Below are positions 22,535 to 34,264 of a DNA stretch of 64,000 nt, piece by piece; positions within the stretch are counted from its first letter, which is position 1; each line of letters opens with the position of its first letter. Below the pieces are notes generated by a model. It was not told the DNA's origin and ran no database searches. It worked only from the letters and a program-made list of their open reading frames with translations. A program made the translations under genes and the position numbers. Source of the DNA: Zopfochytrium polystomum (taxonomy: Eukaryota > Chytridiomycota > Chytridiomycetes > Chytridiales > Chytridiaceae); the NCBI GenBank assembly GCA_025765615.1, contig JAIVFJ010000019.1, positions 372,001-436,000 on the forward strand, given 5' to 3'.

Positions 22535-24459
22535 ATGGTTCGGTTCGATCCTTCTGGCCTAGGCAACACTGTCGGCCTGCCAACCGATCCGGCGGTCGCT
22601 GGCTCTGGGGCAGGCGGGCCATTAGCAAAAGGCAGCGGGCAGACAGACGGCACCTTTGCGCTCTCGTCCATCGCCGACGATACGCTATCCGCGGCGACCC
22701 GCAGCCTCTTTGCGAAAGGTTTCGTCCCATCCGTGAAAGTATCTGCTGCCAACACAACAGCCGCCCAAGCCTGCTTCACAATTGACCAAACCACTGCCAC
22801 TATGGGTGACTTTGTCGGGTACTCGCTGCTAAAGTCAGTGTACACCGACACCGCCTCTCTTGATGCATACCTTCTTGCGCGGATGGATGCCTCGTACTTT
22901 TATGTCACAGCTTTTCAGTTGAGTACTGTTGTTGACTGATGATGTTGGCAACTGTGCTCTCTTACTCTGTAAATATCTCCGTTTGTTCCAACAGGCAAGA
23001 ATTTGGCTGTCCTGGATTCACCGGATCTGGCGAGCGTTATCACCAGACATATTACCAGGCTCTTCTTCTCGCTCTGTCCCAAAACCAACCGGCGGGCGAT
23101 GTTAGCTGTCCAGCTCCGACCGGAATCGCTAACAAGCTACCTTGCCGATCGACTTGCCTTTCAGCAGCAAACACCCTCTCAGCACTGTTCGCCAACAAAT
23201 CAGTGTGCTCGTCAACAGCCCAGGCTGCCCTAGATGCTCGCGCTAGTGTTCTTTTGGGCTACCAGATCTTGGCGTCACTGCTCCCGGGTGGGGAGAACGC
23301 GCCGGTGACAGGCCCGTCAGCAGCGTCCCTCGATTGCTATGACACCGTGAAGATTGAGTCGACGCAGTGCGGCTTTCCGATGTACACGGACGCCTTGACG
23401 TACTGTGGGATGGCCGGCGGGACCGGGGCTGGCATCATAACACCCCAACCGAGCGACGCATGCTGCAAGTCATTGCTGGAATTTAAGCTCCCGGCAACCA
23501 TCACCGCATCCCCCGCCTATTCCACAGCCACCGCCACTGGCACGCGAACTTCCATGACCACGACGCCCAGTTCGTCGACCTCCCCCACGACCCTCAATAA
23601 CACGACGCCCCCTTCCTCCTCCCTGACCACCTCGTCCCTAATCGGTATCATCGTCGGTGCCATCACTCTGGCGTTCATAATCGGCGGCATCATCTTCTTC
23701 CTCCTGTACCGCAGATGGCAAAGACAACGAGAAACAAAGTACCTCCTCGCCTCACAGCCAGCCGCCGGCTACACCACGCTGCCTGCGAGCGGCAGCGTCG
23801 GCAGCGGCATGAGTCAGCGGAAGCTGTCGTACGCCCCAAGCATGCAGTTCGTCCCTCCCGAAGGTACCGCTGGCTACAGCGCGTTTGCGTCCACAGGCCC
23901 CGCCTCGGCCCCTTACAACAGCAGCGGAGGAGGCGGCTCCGCCCGCGGATCCCCGCCGTCCCTCGCCGTTGACGGCTTTGGCGACCCTTCGTTCACGTCT
24001 ATGCCTCCCTCAGCCATCTACGCTGCAGCCGCTGCGTCGGCGGCCGCCGCCGCTTCGACAACCCCACCCCCCGGCCAACAGCAACCAAGGCAAATGCAAA
24101 ACACCGCCCCGCACGAAAGCTTCCTGACCGTCGACACCGGCACCGGCGGGTCCCTCTCGTCGGGCGTCCAGGCGTCATCCATGGTCGAGGTCGACGAGGA
24201 CGGCCGCATCCGGCGCAAGTCGTCCCTCGTCACCGACGCCGCGCCGTCCGACATTGGCTCGCTGAAAATGCGCGCCGTGTTTGATTACGACGCCGGAATG
24301 ACCGACGAGCTGAGCTTTAGGGTCGGACAGACAATCACGGTGACGGCGCTGTTTGACGACGGGTGGGGTCACGGTATTCTCAATGGCGTCCGCGGCGCGT
24401 TCCCGCTGAGTTGCGTGGTGCCACTCAACAGCGAGGAGGCGGCAGCTGGAGCCTCGTGA
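22535..24459 (+). CDS. Transmembrane protein with C-terminal SH3 domain (Fus1-like layout)
   Basis: Exons are 22535-22917 and 22995-24459; the intron has an unusual GTTGAG donor and an AACAG acceptor, and phases agree (CA|G). The product is about 615 aa. The N-terminal ~300 residues contain many cysteines (for example FGCPGF, CRSTC, DACCK), suggesting a disulphide-bonded ectodomain, followed by a Thr/Ser-rich stalk. One transmembrane helix lies at about residues 342-366 (IIVGAITLAFIIGGIIFFLL, then YRRWQRQR). The cytoplasmic part is disordered and ends in an SH3 domain at about 551-606 (MRAVFDYDAGMTDELSF, GDDGW-type centre, GAFPLSCV). SH3 domains bind proline-rich ligands, so this may link the cell surface to signalling or actin machinery. 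No signal peptide is visible after the annotated ATG; a further 5' exon is possible. Confidence 0.8.
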
Positions 24460-27400
24460 AGTGAAAGTTGAGCCCTGGCTATCGGACTTTGGAACCCGCA
24501 TTGGACGCCCAACTCAAATCCGTTCACAAGAAAGATATGCCATTGGTCTGGAGGTCATGGCAAGGTTCCGATGAATAGTTGGCTTCCAGCCGAGGTCTTT
24601 CGTCGAACGTCGTTTCCTCCGAGATTTCATAATTTTGCTTCCTTTGTCCCTTTTTACCAGTATTGCTAGTTTTTTTTTCCTCTTCTTTTTTCGTTCTTTT
24701 GCCTGGTTGCGTTCTCTATGACGTCGTTTTAAAGATTAGAACGTACATCAACCGCCCTTTCCTCGCCCTGCCAATCCTTCCTCCGCTTCACTCTCATTTA
24801 TGTCTCACTCTTTCGTCCTGAGGCCTCTGCTCCAGTGCTCGTGTGTGTGGCCTAACCCCTACCGTGAATCCGTACGTAATGTAGGGGGAGCCGGGGAGGC
24901 GAAGGTCCTTCGGGTTCAAATCGTGCTCTTCCAGCGTTTTCTCTTTTTATTTTTAGCTCTCTTCTTATTCCCCCACAACTACTTCCTTTTCTCGGTTGCT
25001 ATCCCCCCGCTGTCTGTCGGCCCCAACCCGTTCACTTTCCCTTTTTTTTGTTTTTCAACGTGGTCCAGATCGCCCTAGCAGACCGGACGACGAGGGGTGG
25101 GGGGGAGGATTGTTCCCCACCCCGCTTATCTTTGTGCTACCTTCCCTACTCTTGCCTCTGCTCACCTGGACAGCAAAGCTTTCAGCTGCCCACTCGATTT
25201 GCCCTCCCCACTTTCGCCACACATCCTCACCGATTCCCTCTTTTTTTTTTTTTTTTTTTTCTTTTTTTTCAGGTCTCGTTCTTTTTATCCTATCGCTCCC
25301 CCCTTCGCCCCTCTCTTCTTCTTTGTTCTTGTTTTGCTTTTGTTTGTTGTTCTCGTTTGGCGCCGCGCTTGGCTCAGCTAGTATCTGGTCGTGGTGAGGG
25401 GGGGGGGTGGGGGCGGAGGAGAACGAGAGCAGGAGGACGAGGGAAAGGAACCAGCGGCCGGCCGCTGGTGCGTTGATTGATTGATTGATTGATTGATTGA
25501 TATACTATGCCAGTCCAGTCGACTTTTTTATCCCTTTGTTTTTTTTCTTTCTTTTTTCTCCTCTCCTTGGAACACTCCGGCCTCGTTCGTGTCGTGCAAT
25601 AACGCTCCTCGCGTGTTGCCTCATGTGGCCCCGCCGACCTTCCCCGTCCTATTGAAGTCCCATTAATAGGACATAGACAATAACGTCCCATCCCTTCGTG
25701 CTTTGTATCGAATTTTTGTCGTCTCGCCGCACATCTGAACCATCACCGCATCCCCCCGTTATCGGCACCATAACACAAAATAGATGTAAACGATTGTATC
25801 CAATTAATTAGAGTCACTTGGGTACACTGGGGTGACAAACATTGAGCCCCAGGCAAACTTGATCATTTGCATCAAATAAGAAAAAAAAAACCATCAACCC
25901 AAAGTCTGTCAACTCTCAACACAATCCAATGAAATTTCGTACAGTGTAGCTATAAGTAGAGCAATGTGCTGCTGCAAACTAATTGTCATTGATGGCTGGA
26001 ACATTTAAAATTTTCTGGTTCCGATACAGAAATGTGCAAATATGAAGAAAGACTATCACAATACTGTTCTTTTTAGCAACCAAACACTGCAAGGGTGCTA
26101 AAAAGCTTGTGATTGTAAAGAATTGGTCGAAGATTGTATTCAGAATGATCAATTATGCAGGGAAAATGTTTGGAGTGAACAGCTATTTTGAAAGTGGTTG
26201 CAAACGGCAATGCTCCGAGTCGATTAAATCAGTTATCTCCAAATGACGTTACCACGGGACTGAATACTATCGGCTTTTTGGTTCCTTAGAATGTTCTTTA
26301 TCTAGGAAGTGTCCTATAAACGTCCTAATTGATATCAATTAAGTAAAAGCAATGCAGATTGTTGCAAACATGATGTAAGTGCTTCAGCTCAATTTAGCCC
26401 AAATGGCTTAACCGCCACGTACAATTGCCACAGTGTATTTGGCCATATGATTGAATTCCTGAGAACAATAGCCAATCAATTTGCTCCAGTAGTCGCCCAC
26501 TGCCCCCTGCAGCGATGTTCAAGCGCTAGACGTCACTGCTGTAACAGTGTAGTTAAGTTTTTCTCCCATTTCTGATGTCTTGACATAAAACAGCGCATAT
26601 CCAATGCCCCAGAAATACCCTGGCAACCACATTTGTGCAGCATTATCCTCTGCCGATTAGCACGCAGTGGCAATCACTCATAACATTTATTAAAGTATTG
26701 GTGGAGTTGTACTATGTGAACAAGTTCGCCAGCACTTATTTTGGAGGATTCTGCGAAAACATTTTTCACCTCGCTGTGCAATCAAAACACCTTTGGTGAG
26801 ACTGTACCTGCTCTCATGACGGAGTTATCCCTTTGGATTAGGACTATGACGCATCCTGGTACAAGTGTCTGGTGATTGAAATTGCCGTTATCAACTTGAA
26901 TTATGCACGTCTCGTTTGTAGAATATCAAAGAATGATAAAATGCGTATGACAGTATTTTTAGCAGTCCCTGCACCAATCGGGGATTGTTCAGAATCGCTT
27001 GCAGGTGGAAATTGGGTGTTGAATTCCTTCCAGCATACGCATGTTTCCCAATCTATGCTTGTCTCTCAATTCGAAGTATTTCCAGCTTGGACGAAGACGA
27101 CCGACTTGACTTTTCTTTTTCGTTTCTTCTTCTTCTTTATTGATTTCTGTAAAGTGGTTGTCCAGGCCTCCGTCGAGAGATGCGCGGGCGTGAGCGCAGG
27201 TAGTAAATAGAAGCGACAATGGAAGGTTGACTTCAAAGTGTTGACTTTGTGAGCCGAGGCCCAGGAAGGAGAGAATCAGAGAGTAGAGAGGAAACAGAGA
27301 GAAAACAGATATCCCCTTAACGACAGAGGTCTTGAACGGGGTTCTTCATAGATCGGCTCTTCGTAGTTGGCAACGATGGAATGAGCTCAAAAATGGGTGG

Positions 27401-27576
27401 CTCTCAGAAAGCCTTGGGCAAGCCAAAGAAACAAGAGGAGAAAAAAACAGCGAGAGAGTTAGTGAAGAGAGATTTGAGAGAGGAGAATGAGCAGCCAGCG
27501 CGACAAAGGGGCTTGAAGAGATCCGTCAAAGTTGACGAGAGGACATTGCATGCATTGCACTGAGCTCGCTCGCAGC
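24460..27576. other. Intergenic, GC-rich flank then AT-rich island
   Basis: From 24460 to 25700 the sequence is T/C-rich and includes poly-T at about 25241-25260, a G run near 25399 and a (GATT)n tract at about 25474-25500. From about 25790 to 27000 composition turns AT-rich with no sizeable ORF. From 27230 to 27570 it is purine-rich. No gene is supported. Confidence 0.4.
25474..25502. repeat. (GATT)n short tandem repeat
   Basis: About seven perfect GATT units. Confidence 0.85.
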
Positions 27577-29523
27577 TCACAACTCAAAACCTTCCTCGCA
27601 GAGCCGAACGTCCATCCCCTCCGCACCCAGCGCCCCAGCGGCCCGGCGCACCGCCGCGCGGAACCCGGCCGGCCCGCACACAAACACCCCGACCGGCCCT
27701 TCCTTGCCCGCGCCCGCGCCCGCCGCCGCTGCAAAGTGCGCGCGCAACACCGCCGTGGGGTCCATGCGTGCCCCGCGGTGTACCACCACGCCGTCGTCCA
27801 AATCGCCTTCTCCTTCCCCTGCCCCCGCCGAAGTCGCTGCGCCGGCCTCCGGGTCCGCCGCCGCCGCCGCCGCCGCCCCGCCCGTCTCGTACACCACCAC
27901 CTTCACCCCGGCCCGCGCGCACTCGCGCACCAGCGACACTTTGGCGGCGGCCCCGGCACCACCCGGCACGCGCACCGACCACGCCAGCAGCACCCCGCCG
28001 TCCCCGCCGACACTTCCGGCCGCCGCCCGCCGCGCCAGCCCGAAGCCGGGCGCCGCACCCGTCCCCGCGACCACGACCGCCAGTGCGCGCAGCCCCGCCA
28101 GCGGCGCAAGCCCCGTCGGCCCACCGAACGGTCCGTGCACGGCCACCCGCAGCGGAGGTGGCGGCTGGTCACCACCGCCGCCGTTAGTCTTGTCGGGAGA
28201 GCCGCCGCCCCCGCCGGCGAGCGCAGCAGCCAGCCGCGATTCGAACGCGTTGCGTCGTCGCCGCGGCTTACCGGCGGCGGCGGCAGCGGCGGCGGCGGCG
28301 GAGGGGTCGCGGAAGAAGACGGTCGCGACCGACCCGGCGCCCTGCGCCAAGCTGTAAGGGTGCCACTCGAGCGGCGCGACGTCCGGGAAATGCAGCAGCG
28401 CCCAGCGGCCGGCCGAATCCGCGGCCGCCGCCGCACCGCCGCCGGCAGGCCAGTCAAAGTCGACGCGGACGTGGCCCGTGGGCTCAAACACGACGCTGCG
28501 GACGCGCAGCGCCTTATCCTGCGTCGTCGCCCCCCACGCCGCGCGCAGCCGCAACGCAGTGTCCGCGAGGTAAATTACGAGGCCCGGGATGCAGTAGTAA
28601 AAGTCGGATGCGGCGTGCAGCCACGCAAACAGCATCATCGGGAACACGAGCCAGTGCGCGAGGCGGAAGAGCGGAAAGTTGCGCCGCCGCACGACGGAGG
28701 GGATCGAGAGCGCGGCGACAGGGAAGAGGAGGATCGCCGAGTAGGTGCCCATCGTCACCATCCAGTTGCCCTCGCCCCACCCGAGCGGGTGGTCGTGCGT
28801 CGCGGACCGCTGGCTGCCGTAGAAGAGAACGGAGAGGAGGTCCTCGGCCGTCCGATACTGCGCTGTGAAACCGATGTACAGCGCGCCGTGCGCCGCGACG
28901 GCCGCGATGAAGAGCATGCCGACCCACCGGTGGACCCGGGCGAGCCGGTCGAAGGAGACACCGAGGAGCGTCTGGAAGCCGGAGGACTTTGCGGTAAAGA
29001 GCAAGGTGAGGCCGAGCGTGACGTCCGTGAGCTTGCCCGTCATCTGGGCCCAGAAGAAGGCTGCGCGGCGGGCGGGGACCAGCTTGCGTGCGACGTAGGC
29101 CGGGCTGTTGAGCAGCTCCTCGGTGTGGACGGTGAAGAAGCCGAGGTTGAAGAAAAAGAGCGCGAGGATCCACAGGTGGAAGAGCGCCTCGCCGAGGGTA
29201 AAGGACGAGTTGTTGAGCGGCCGCAGCAGCGCGAAGCGCAGGCGCGGGAGGGCACGGGCGGCGAGGGCGACGGCGACGGCGGCCAGGCACCAGGCGTAAA
29301 AGACGCCAAGGGCGATGCGCGAGTTGCGCTTGGCGATGGCGTGGAACGACTCGAGGCAAAAGTCGGCTTTGCACGGCCAGTCCATCATCAGCATGCCGAA
29401 CACGATGCCCAGCGGGAAGGCCAGAATGAAGGCGATCGAGGCCGGGTGCAGGAGCGCGCCAGGCGTGTGCGGCGACAATGGCCGTTTCGTGGCGCCGCCG
29501 TTGTCAGCGTGCGGTGAGGGCAT
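27577..29523 (-). CDS. Ferric-reductase/NADPH-oxidase-like flavocytochrome
   Basis: One uninterrupted frame of 648 aa begins at the ATG at 29521-29523. The N-terminal half has about six to seven membrane helices. Paired histidines suited to two haems are H198 (VHRWVG), H212 (AHGALY), H290 (LAHWLVF) and H303 (WLHAASD). The cytosolic half shows the FAD-binding HPYSLA motif (388-393), a GPFGG nucleotide motif, a VVAGTGAAPG loop and a CGPAGF motif near the C-terminus, which ends in EEGFEL. Members move electrons from NADPH through FAD and haem across a membrane to ferric chelates or oxygen. Substrate cannot be decided from sequence; no EF hand is present, which favours a metalloreductase over a calcium-regulated oxidase. 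Oddly long Ala and Gly runs interrupt the reductase domain (around residues 362-370 and 410-420, and later). Confidence 0.85.
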   Translation of the reverse strand: MPSPHADNGGATKRPLSPHTPGALLHPASIAFILAFPLGIVFGMLMMDWPCKADFCLESFHAIAKRNSRIALGVFYAWCLAAVAVALAARALPRLRFALLRPLNNSSFTLGEALFHLWILALFFFNLGFFTVHTEELLNSPAYVARKLVPARRAAFFWAQMTGKLTDVTLGLTLLFTAKSSGFQTLLGVSFDRLARVHRWVGMLFIAAVAAHGALYIGFTAQYRTAEDLLSVLFYGSQRSATHDHPLGWGEGNWMVTMGTYSAILLFPVAALSIPSVVRRRNFPLFRLAHWLVFPMMLFAWLHAASDFYYCIPGLVIYLADTALRLRAAWGATTQDKALRVRSVVFEPTGHVRVDFDWPAGGGAAAAADSAGRWALLHFPDVAPLEWHPYSLAQGAGSVATVFFRDPSAAAAAAAAAGKPRRRRNAFESRLAAALAGGGGGSPDKTNGGGGDQPPPPLRVAVHGPFGGPTGLAPLAGLRALAVVVAGTGAAPGFGLARRAAAGSVGGDGGVLLAWSVRVPGGAGAAAKVSLVRECARAGVKVVVYETGGAAAAAAADPEAGAATSAGAGEGEGDLDDGVVVHRGARMDPTAVLRAHFAAAAGAGAGKEGPVGVFVCGPAGFRAAVRRAAGALGAEGMDVRLCEEGFEL

Positions 29524-30072
29524 AGTTTCCTTGTAAAACGGGGGATTTGCTCGCTCTCTCTTCTCTTTCTTTCTTATCGTTCGTACGTCGACGACGAGGT
29601 CCTTCTCTTTGTTCTAGTAAGGAGGGAGGCGGGGTTGAGTTGAGAAATGGGATATGAGGCTAACGGGGAGAAGAAGGCAGGAGAGGAGAGAGAGCGAGAG
29701 AGAGACCAAGAGAGAGAGACTGAGTGAGAGAGACTGAGAGAGACTGAGAGAGACTGAGAGCGCGCGGATGACGAGAGCGAAAGGCCTATGCGCGATTTCT
29801 GCTGCAGGGGGGGGGGATTTTATATCCCACCATTATCTGTATCTCTCTCTCTCTCTCTCTCCCTCTCTCTCTCTCTTTCTCTCTTCTCTTTTTCTCTCTC
29901 TTTCTGTCTCACTTAGTTTCTTCTCCTGTCAATTTTGGATTATGTTTTTTTCTCCGAGCATTGCGAGGGTTTTGCCCAATAGGCAGGCGACAGACAGATT
30001 GGTCGGAAGAAAAAGCCAAGAGGGCAAAAATCCCTCGTTGTGCTTCTTGCTTGGAAATGGGAGCTTGGCATC

Positions 30073-30114
<42 letters not shown>

Positions 30115-30375
30115 GAGACAGAGAGGGAGAAAGAAGAGAGACAACTAAGTCCCCTTAAAGTAGACAGGAATGACTTGTCAACCAAAGCCGCACGAACAAA
30201 ACAGAAACCAATTGATTGGTTGGTGGTTGGCTTGTTGGTTGGTTGTTGATGTGCTGCGACAACCAAACAACAACAGGAAGAGGTAAAATGTTACAAATGC
30301 TAGATATCTTAAGGCAGAGCCTTGCAACTCGCCTGCGCGTATAACAATAATGAAGCATAACAAAATACTGCATTA
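29524..30375. other. Intergenic, upstream of the reductase gene
   Basis: Contains the probable promoter of the minus-strand reductase, GA-rich imperfect repeats (29680-29765), a (CT)n tract at about 29842-29895 and a (GA)n tract at about 30077-30125. No ORF with recognisable content. Confidence 0.4.
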
Positions 30376-31430
30376 AACAAAATATGGTGCTTGCCAAAAA
30401 ATGGAGCAAATGGCATTATTCCTGCCAAAAACTGCAGGTGGCTTGTGATTGAGCTGGGCTGGAGATACCAAACAAATTTTTATCCCTCACTCTTGCCTTC
30501 ACTTGCAACTGATACAGCAGTGGCAAAGCCTCCACAAGATTCACAGCCTTTGGCTGTGATCTACTCATTGTCAACACCATTCACAAGTTTTGTGAATTCC
30601 ACATTCTGCCACCAGATAGTGTTAGCAAAGCTGAAGCTATATTTGCAGCCTTCAGCTGCAATCTACTATTCAACTTCAACACCATAATTGTGTTATTAGC
30701 TAATTCTCTGCTTACCATCACTGCTGGCGTCATCTTTTATTGGCAATTGCCACCTCTTTTTTTCTCAGTCTGACAGTCGCCATAACAGCTGACTGATATA
30801 GCGATGGCAAAGCTGCTGCTAGAGCCTTTGGCTGCAGTGTCATCATCCTTTTTAAAACCATAATGGCAGCAGCAGAGCTACCGCCATAACCATTTTTACT
30901 TTTTTGTTTTGCTCTCTCTCACTCATGATAATGCTGCATTAAGCAAAATATGTTGCTTGCCAAATGTAACAAATGGCAGTGAAAGTTGGAAACTATTTTT
31001 TTCCCAGCCAATTGAGCTTGACTGGAGATAGCCCAAAAATTTATTTCTCGCTATTGCGGTCACTGCTGACCGATATAGCAGCAACTAAGCCGCTGTCAGA
31101 ATTGCAGCCAAGGGCTGTGATCTAAATTCCTTTGTGTTTTTTCTGTTAATTATCCATCACTGCCACCTGATAGCGGTTAGCAAAGCTTGATTCGCAACCT
31201 TCGGCTGCAATCCACTATCCATTTTCCCACCATAAGAGTGTTATTTGCTAATTCTCCCGTTAACATCACTGCCGTTTGATATAGCGGCAGCATAGATTCG
31301 CAGCCTTTGGCTGTGACCGTCGTTTTCGACACCTTTATGGCCAGATTCGCAGCTTTGGTTGCAGTCCGGTCATCATTTTTAACGCCATAACGCAACGGCG
31401 GGAGCTGCGCAAAGCCGCTGTAAGACAAAG
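30376..31430. repeat. Diverged ~570 bp tandem duplication with hairpin motifs
   Basis: Two direct copies are visible. Copy 1 begins near 30376 (AAACAAAATATGGTGCTTGCCA) and copy 2 near 30944 (AAGCAAAATATGTTGCTTGCCA), an offset of about 568 bases. Matching landmarks recur in order: TTGAGCT-GGCTGGAGATA, GATA-AGCAG-AA-GC, CTGTGATCTA, GCCACCTGATAG, TTAGCAAAGC, AACCATAA-GTGTTATT. Each copy carries several short inverted repeats of the form GCAGCC-TTT-GGCTGC. No ORF spans the region. This is AT-rich non-coding DNA, perhaps a non-autonomous element or satellite. Confidence 0.7.
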
Positions 31431-31634
31431 CGCGGAAAAAGAGAGAAAGAGAAGGGAACTTGCACAACACATACGCACTCACATAACGCACACACATTCA
31501 CACAAGGCGATTATTAGGGAGTGCATTAGGCTCCGGCTAACCAGGAGTAAAGCAAAGAGGGAGGGTTCATCTGGGACTGCAAAGTGGGGGAGTTCCAAAG
31601 GAAATCCAAATCAACGATCAGGTGTCGCGAAACG

Positions 31635-31671
<37 letters not shown>

Positions 31672-32084
31672 GTGGCCAAGAAAAAGGTTTGCTCCACTTG
31701 GCACGGGTTGTGCAATCCAATGCAACCAACTGTGCAGGTTTGAAAGGTGCCTAAAACTAAGTTTCATTCAACGATCGTCACGTTGAACCCTACCTATTTT
31801 TTTTTTTTTTTTCCTTTTTTTTTTTTTCTGGACCACCGAGGCGAGCAATCTGCTATTCTTTTGCTCGCTGCGCCCATGGAGAGTTAGAATAAGAGAGCAA
31901 GAACGAAGAAAGAAAGAAAAGAGATTATCGGTCGCAGGCCGACCAGGAACACTGACGTCCGGGAGGCAAAAACAAATATAGTAATGATGATATGCGGCCG
32001 TGCTGTTACTTGTTTTTCTCCTCCCAACCCTTTGCACGTTCGCACGTCCCACAAAACACACACACACACAGGCGACTGTGTTCT
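31431..32084. other. Intergenic with poly-A/poly-T tracts
   Basis: Holds a run of about 34 A at 31635-31668, poly-T tracts at 31799-31828, and the 3' flank of the minus-strand gene ending at 32085. No gene supported. Confidence 0.4.
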
Positions 32085-32531
32085 TCACCGGTCCGACAAG
32101 AGGTCCCAGCTGCTCTCGGTCGCCGCGCGCGACGCGCCTCCTCCCGTCCTGCGCGACGACGCAGAGGACGATGCCGAAGAGGACCTGCCGTCGCCCCCAC
32201 CGCTACCCTTCCCCACCTCCGCTTGCCCCCCCACGTCCCCATCCTCCTCATCCGGCGACTTGCGGCTCAGCGCCACCGACTCGAGGTCCGTTCCGACGGC
32301 TCTGTCCTCGCCGCCGACAATGCCGGCGTCAGTGTCGCCGTCATCCGTGTCGGCGTCCGTCTCAGCCGACGACGAGGAGGAAGACGAGGAGGAGGCGGAC
32401 GAGACCGAGGAGGAGGATGATGACGACGATGACGACGAAGGAAGGGAGGCGGACGCGGTCGTCGGGATGAGGAACTCGGCGGCGTACGCCGCGGCCGCAG
32501 CCGGCGACGCCGTCGTTGCGGGCAGCATTGA

Positions 32532-32562
<31 letters not shown>

Positions 32563-33485
32563 AACGGCGTCGTCGCCGCCGCTCCTCGCTGCTCTTGCAC
32601 GGACCATCCATCTTCGTCGCCGTCCAAGTCGCGCATGCGCTGCCCCAGCGTGCGGCGCCGCAGATGCAGCTCGTGCTCCCGCCGGTTCAGCTCGAGCTCC
32701 AGCGACTCGAGGTGCTGCTTGCGCCGCAGCAGGGCCGCCTCGCGGGCGTCCAGGCGGCCGTCGTCGTCGCCGGCGCTGCCTCCAAGTGCGTCGTCGCTGT
32801 CGCTCAAGTCGGACGTTGTGCGAACGGTCCGCGACGAGCGCTGTGCGGCGACGGCGGCGGCGGCCCGCGGCGGCAGCGGCGGAGGTACCGGCGGGAGAGG
32901 GCGGGGCGGCGGTGGCGGGGTCGTCGTGGTCGACGGTGATTCCAATGGCTGTGCCCCGCGGGGTGGGAGCGGGGGCGGCGGCACTGGCTGCTGCGCCGTC
33001 CCGGTGGTGGTGGTGGTTGTGGTGTGGTCGTAGTCGATGAGATCCGTGCCTTGCCGCCGCCGCTGCTCGGTCTGGCTGCGGCCGTTGCTGTTCTTGCCGT
33101 TGTCGTCGTCGTCGTCGTCGTCCTTGGGGGAGGAGAAGAGGACTTCGCCGCCGCCGCTCAACTCAAAAGCATCGTAGTCATCCCCGTGGAGCTTTTCGGA
33201 GCGACGGCTGCCGCCGCTGCCGCCGCTGCTGCTGCTTTTGTTGTTGTTGTTGTTGTTCTTGTTGTTGTTGTTGCTGTTGCTGCTGCGGTGGTGGTGGCGA
33301 TAGTCATCGCCTGCCGCAAAGCCGCCAAAGCCGCCGTCGTTGTCCTCGCTGTCGGCGCCGGCGTAGTAGCCGTGCTCGCTGTTGCTGTTGTTGGAGGCCG
33401 ATATGGCTGCAAAGATGACGGCGACCGACACAACGACCACCAGGGCGGGGACGAGCAGCTTGGCCAGAAAGAGGTTGTTTAGCAT
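32085..33485 (-). CDS. Membrane-anchored low-complexity protein with coiled coil
   Basis: The ATG at 33483-33485 gives a 466-aa protein that begins with an uncleaved-looking hydrophobic anchor (LFLAKLLVPALVVVVSVAVI, residues about 5-24). A longer in-frame extension to 33701 is Lys-rich and UTR-like, so I prefer the internal start. Then come Asn, Ser, Asp and Thr runs, proline-rich segments (PPPPLPPRG, PPPPRPLPPVPPPLPPR) that could bind SH3 or WW domains, and a charged coiled coil at about 244-288 (REAALLRRKQHLESLELELN). The tail is Ser/Asp-rich and ends SSWDLLSDR. No known domain. It could be a membrane scaffold; function is unknown. Confidence 0.55.
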
Positions 33486-34116
33486 TTCTATGTTTTTTTT
33501 TTGTTTTTTTTGTTTTTTTCTTTTTTTTCCTCTTTTTTTTATTTGTCGTTGTTCATTTATTTTTTTTTTTTTTTTTTGTGTTTCTCCAGCGACGAGCGAG
33601 TGCGAGTGCGGCTGTGCTTTACTGACCAAGACCGTGGGACAGACTTGGGACAGACTCGGGACAGACCCCACGATGTTTAATCCACTCCACTCATGCCTCA
33701 TTGCCCAGGCGGGTTTGGCACACGTTTATTTCTATTTGCGTATTAGCACAGGACAATAACACACGCGCAACGCTCTCGTTCGTTCAAAAATGTTTCTGCC
33801 GTTAGTGGTTAGTGTTGGCGAGTGTTGTTGGGTTGGCTTCGGCAAGAAAGTCGCACGCAAGTGCCTGTGTGTGTGTCGACTTTTGAAGAGTTCCCTTCCA
33901 AAGTGAGCACGCACCAGTTTCTGGTGGCCATTTGCATTTGCAGCAAAGGCAGGCTTCGGCGTCAGTCCCCTGATTAACTGAGACTTTGCGAATTGCCAGT
34001 TGGAAAACCAGCGGGTTTGAAAGAAGCGCCGCCGGAGGGAAGAATATTTTGATGTATCTTGCAGTTGGACTGCAAAACGATGGAATCTACCTATCAATGT
34101 GTTTGGGGACCTCAAA

Positions 34117-34155
<39 letters not shown>

Positions 34156-34264
34156 TCTCCTGTTCTTTGAATTCAACATCGTGAGGTGTCGGGGTCGCTC
34201 TCAGAAGACCTTGTCAAACACATCATTCCAGCGGCCGGCCCCAGCAGCAGCAGTAACAGCGGCT
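33486..34264. other. Shared upstream region of two divergent genes
   Basis: Separates the start codons of the minus-strand anchored protein and the plus-strand syntaxin gene. T-rich tracts occur at 33493-33580, and a pure poly-T of about 32 at 34122-34154. No ORF with recognisable content. Confidence 0.4.

Noticed and set aside
24895..24945. tRNA-like T-arm (GGGTTCAAATCG)
   Set aside because: No matching acceptor stem or anticodon arm could be drawn around it.
27532..29517. Long plus-strand frame opposite the reductase gene
   Set aside because: It is the GC-rich antisense shadow of the reductase; the minus strand carries all recognisable motifs.
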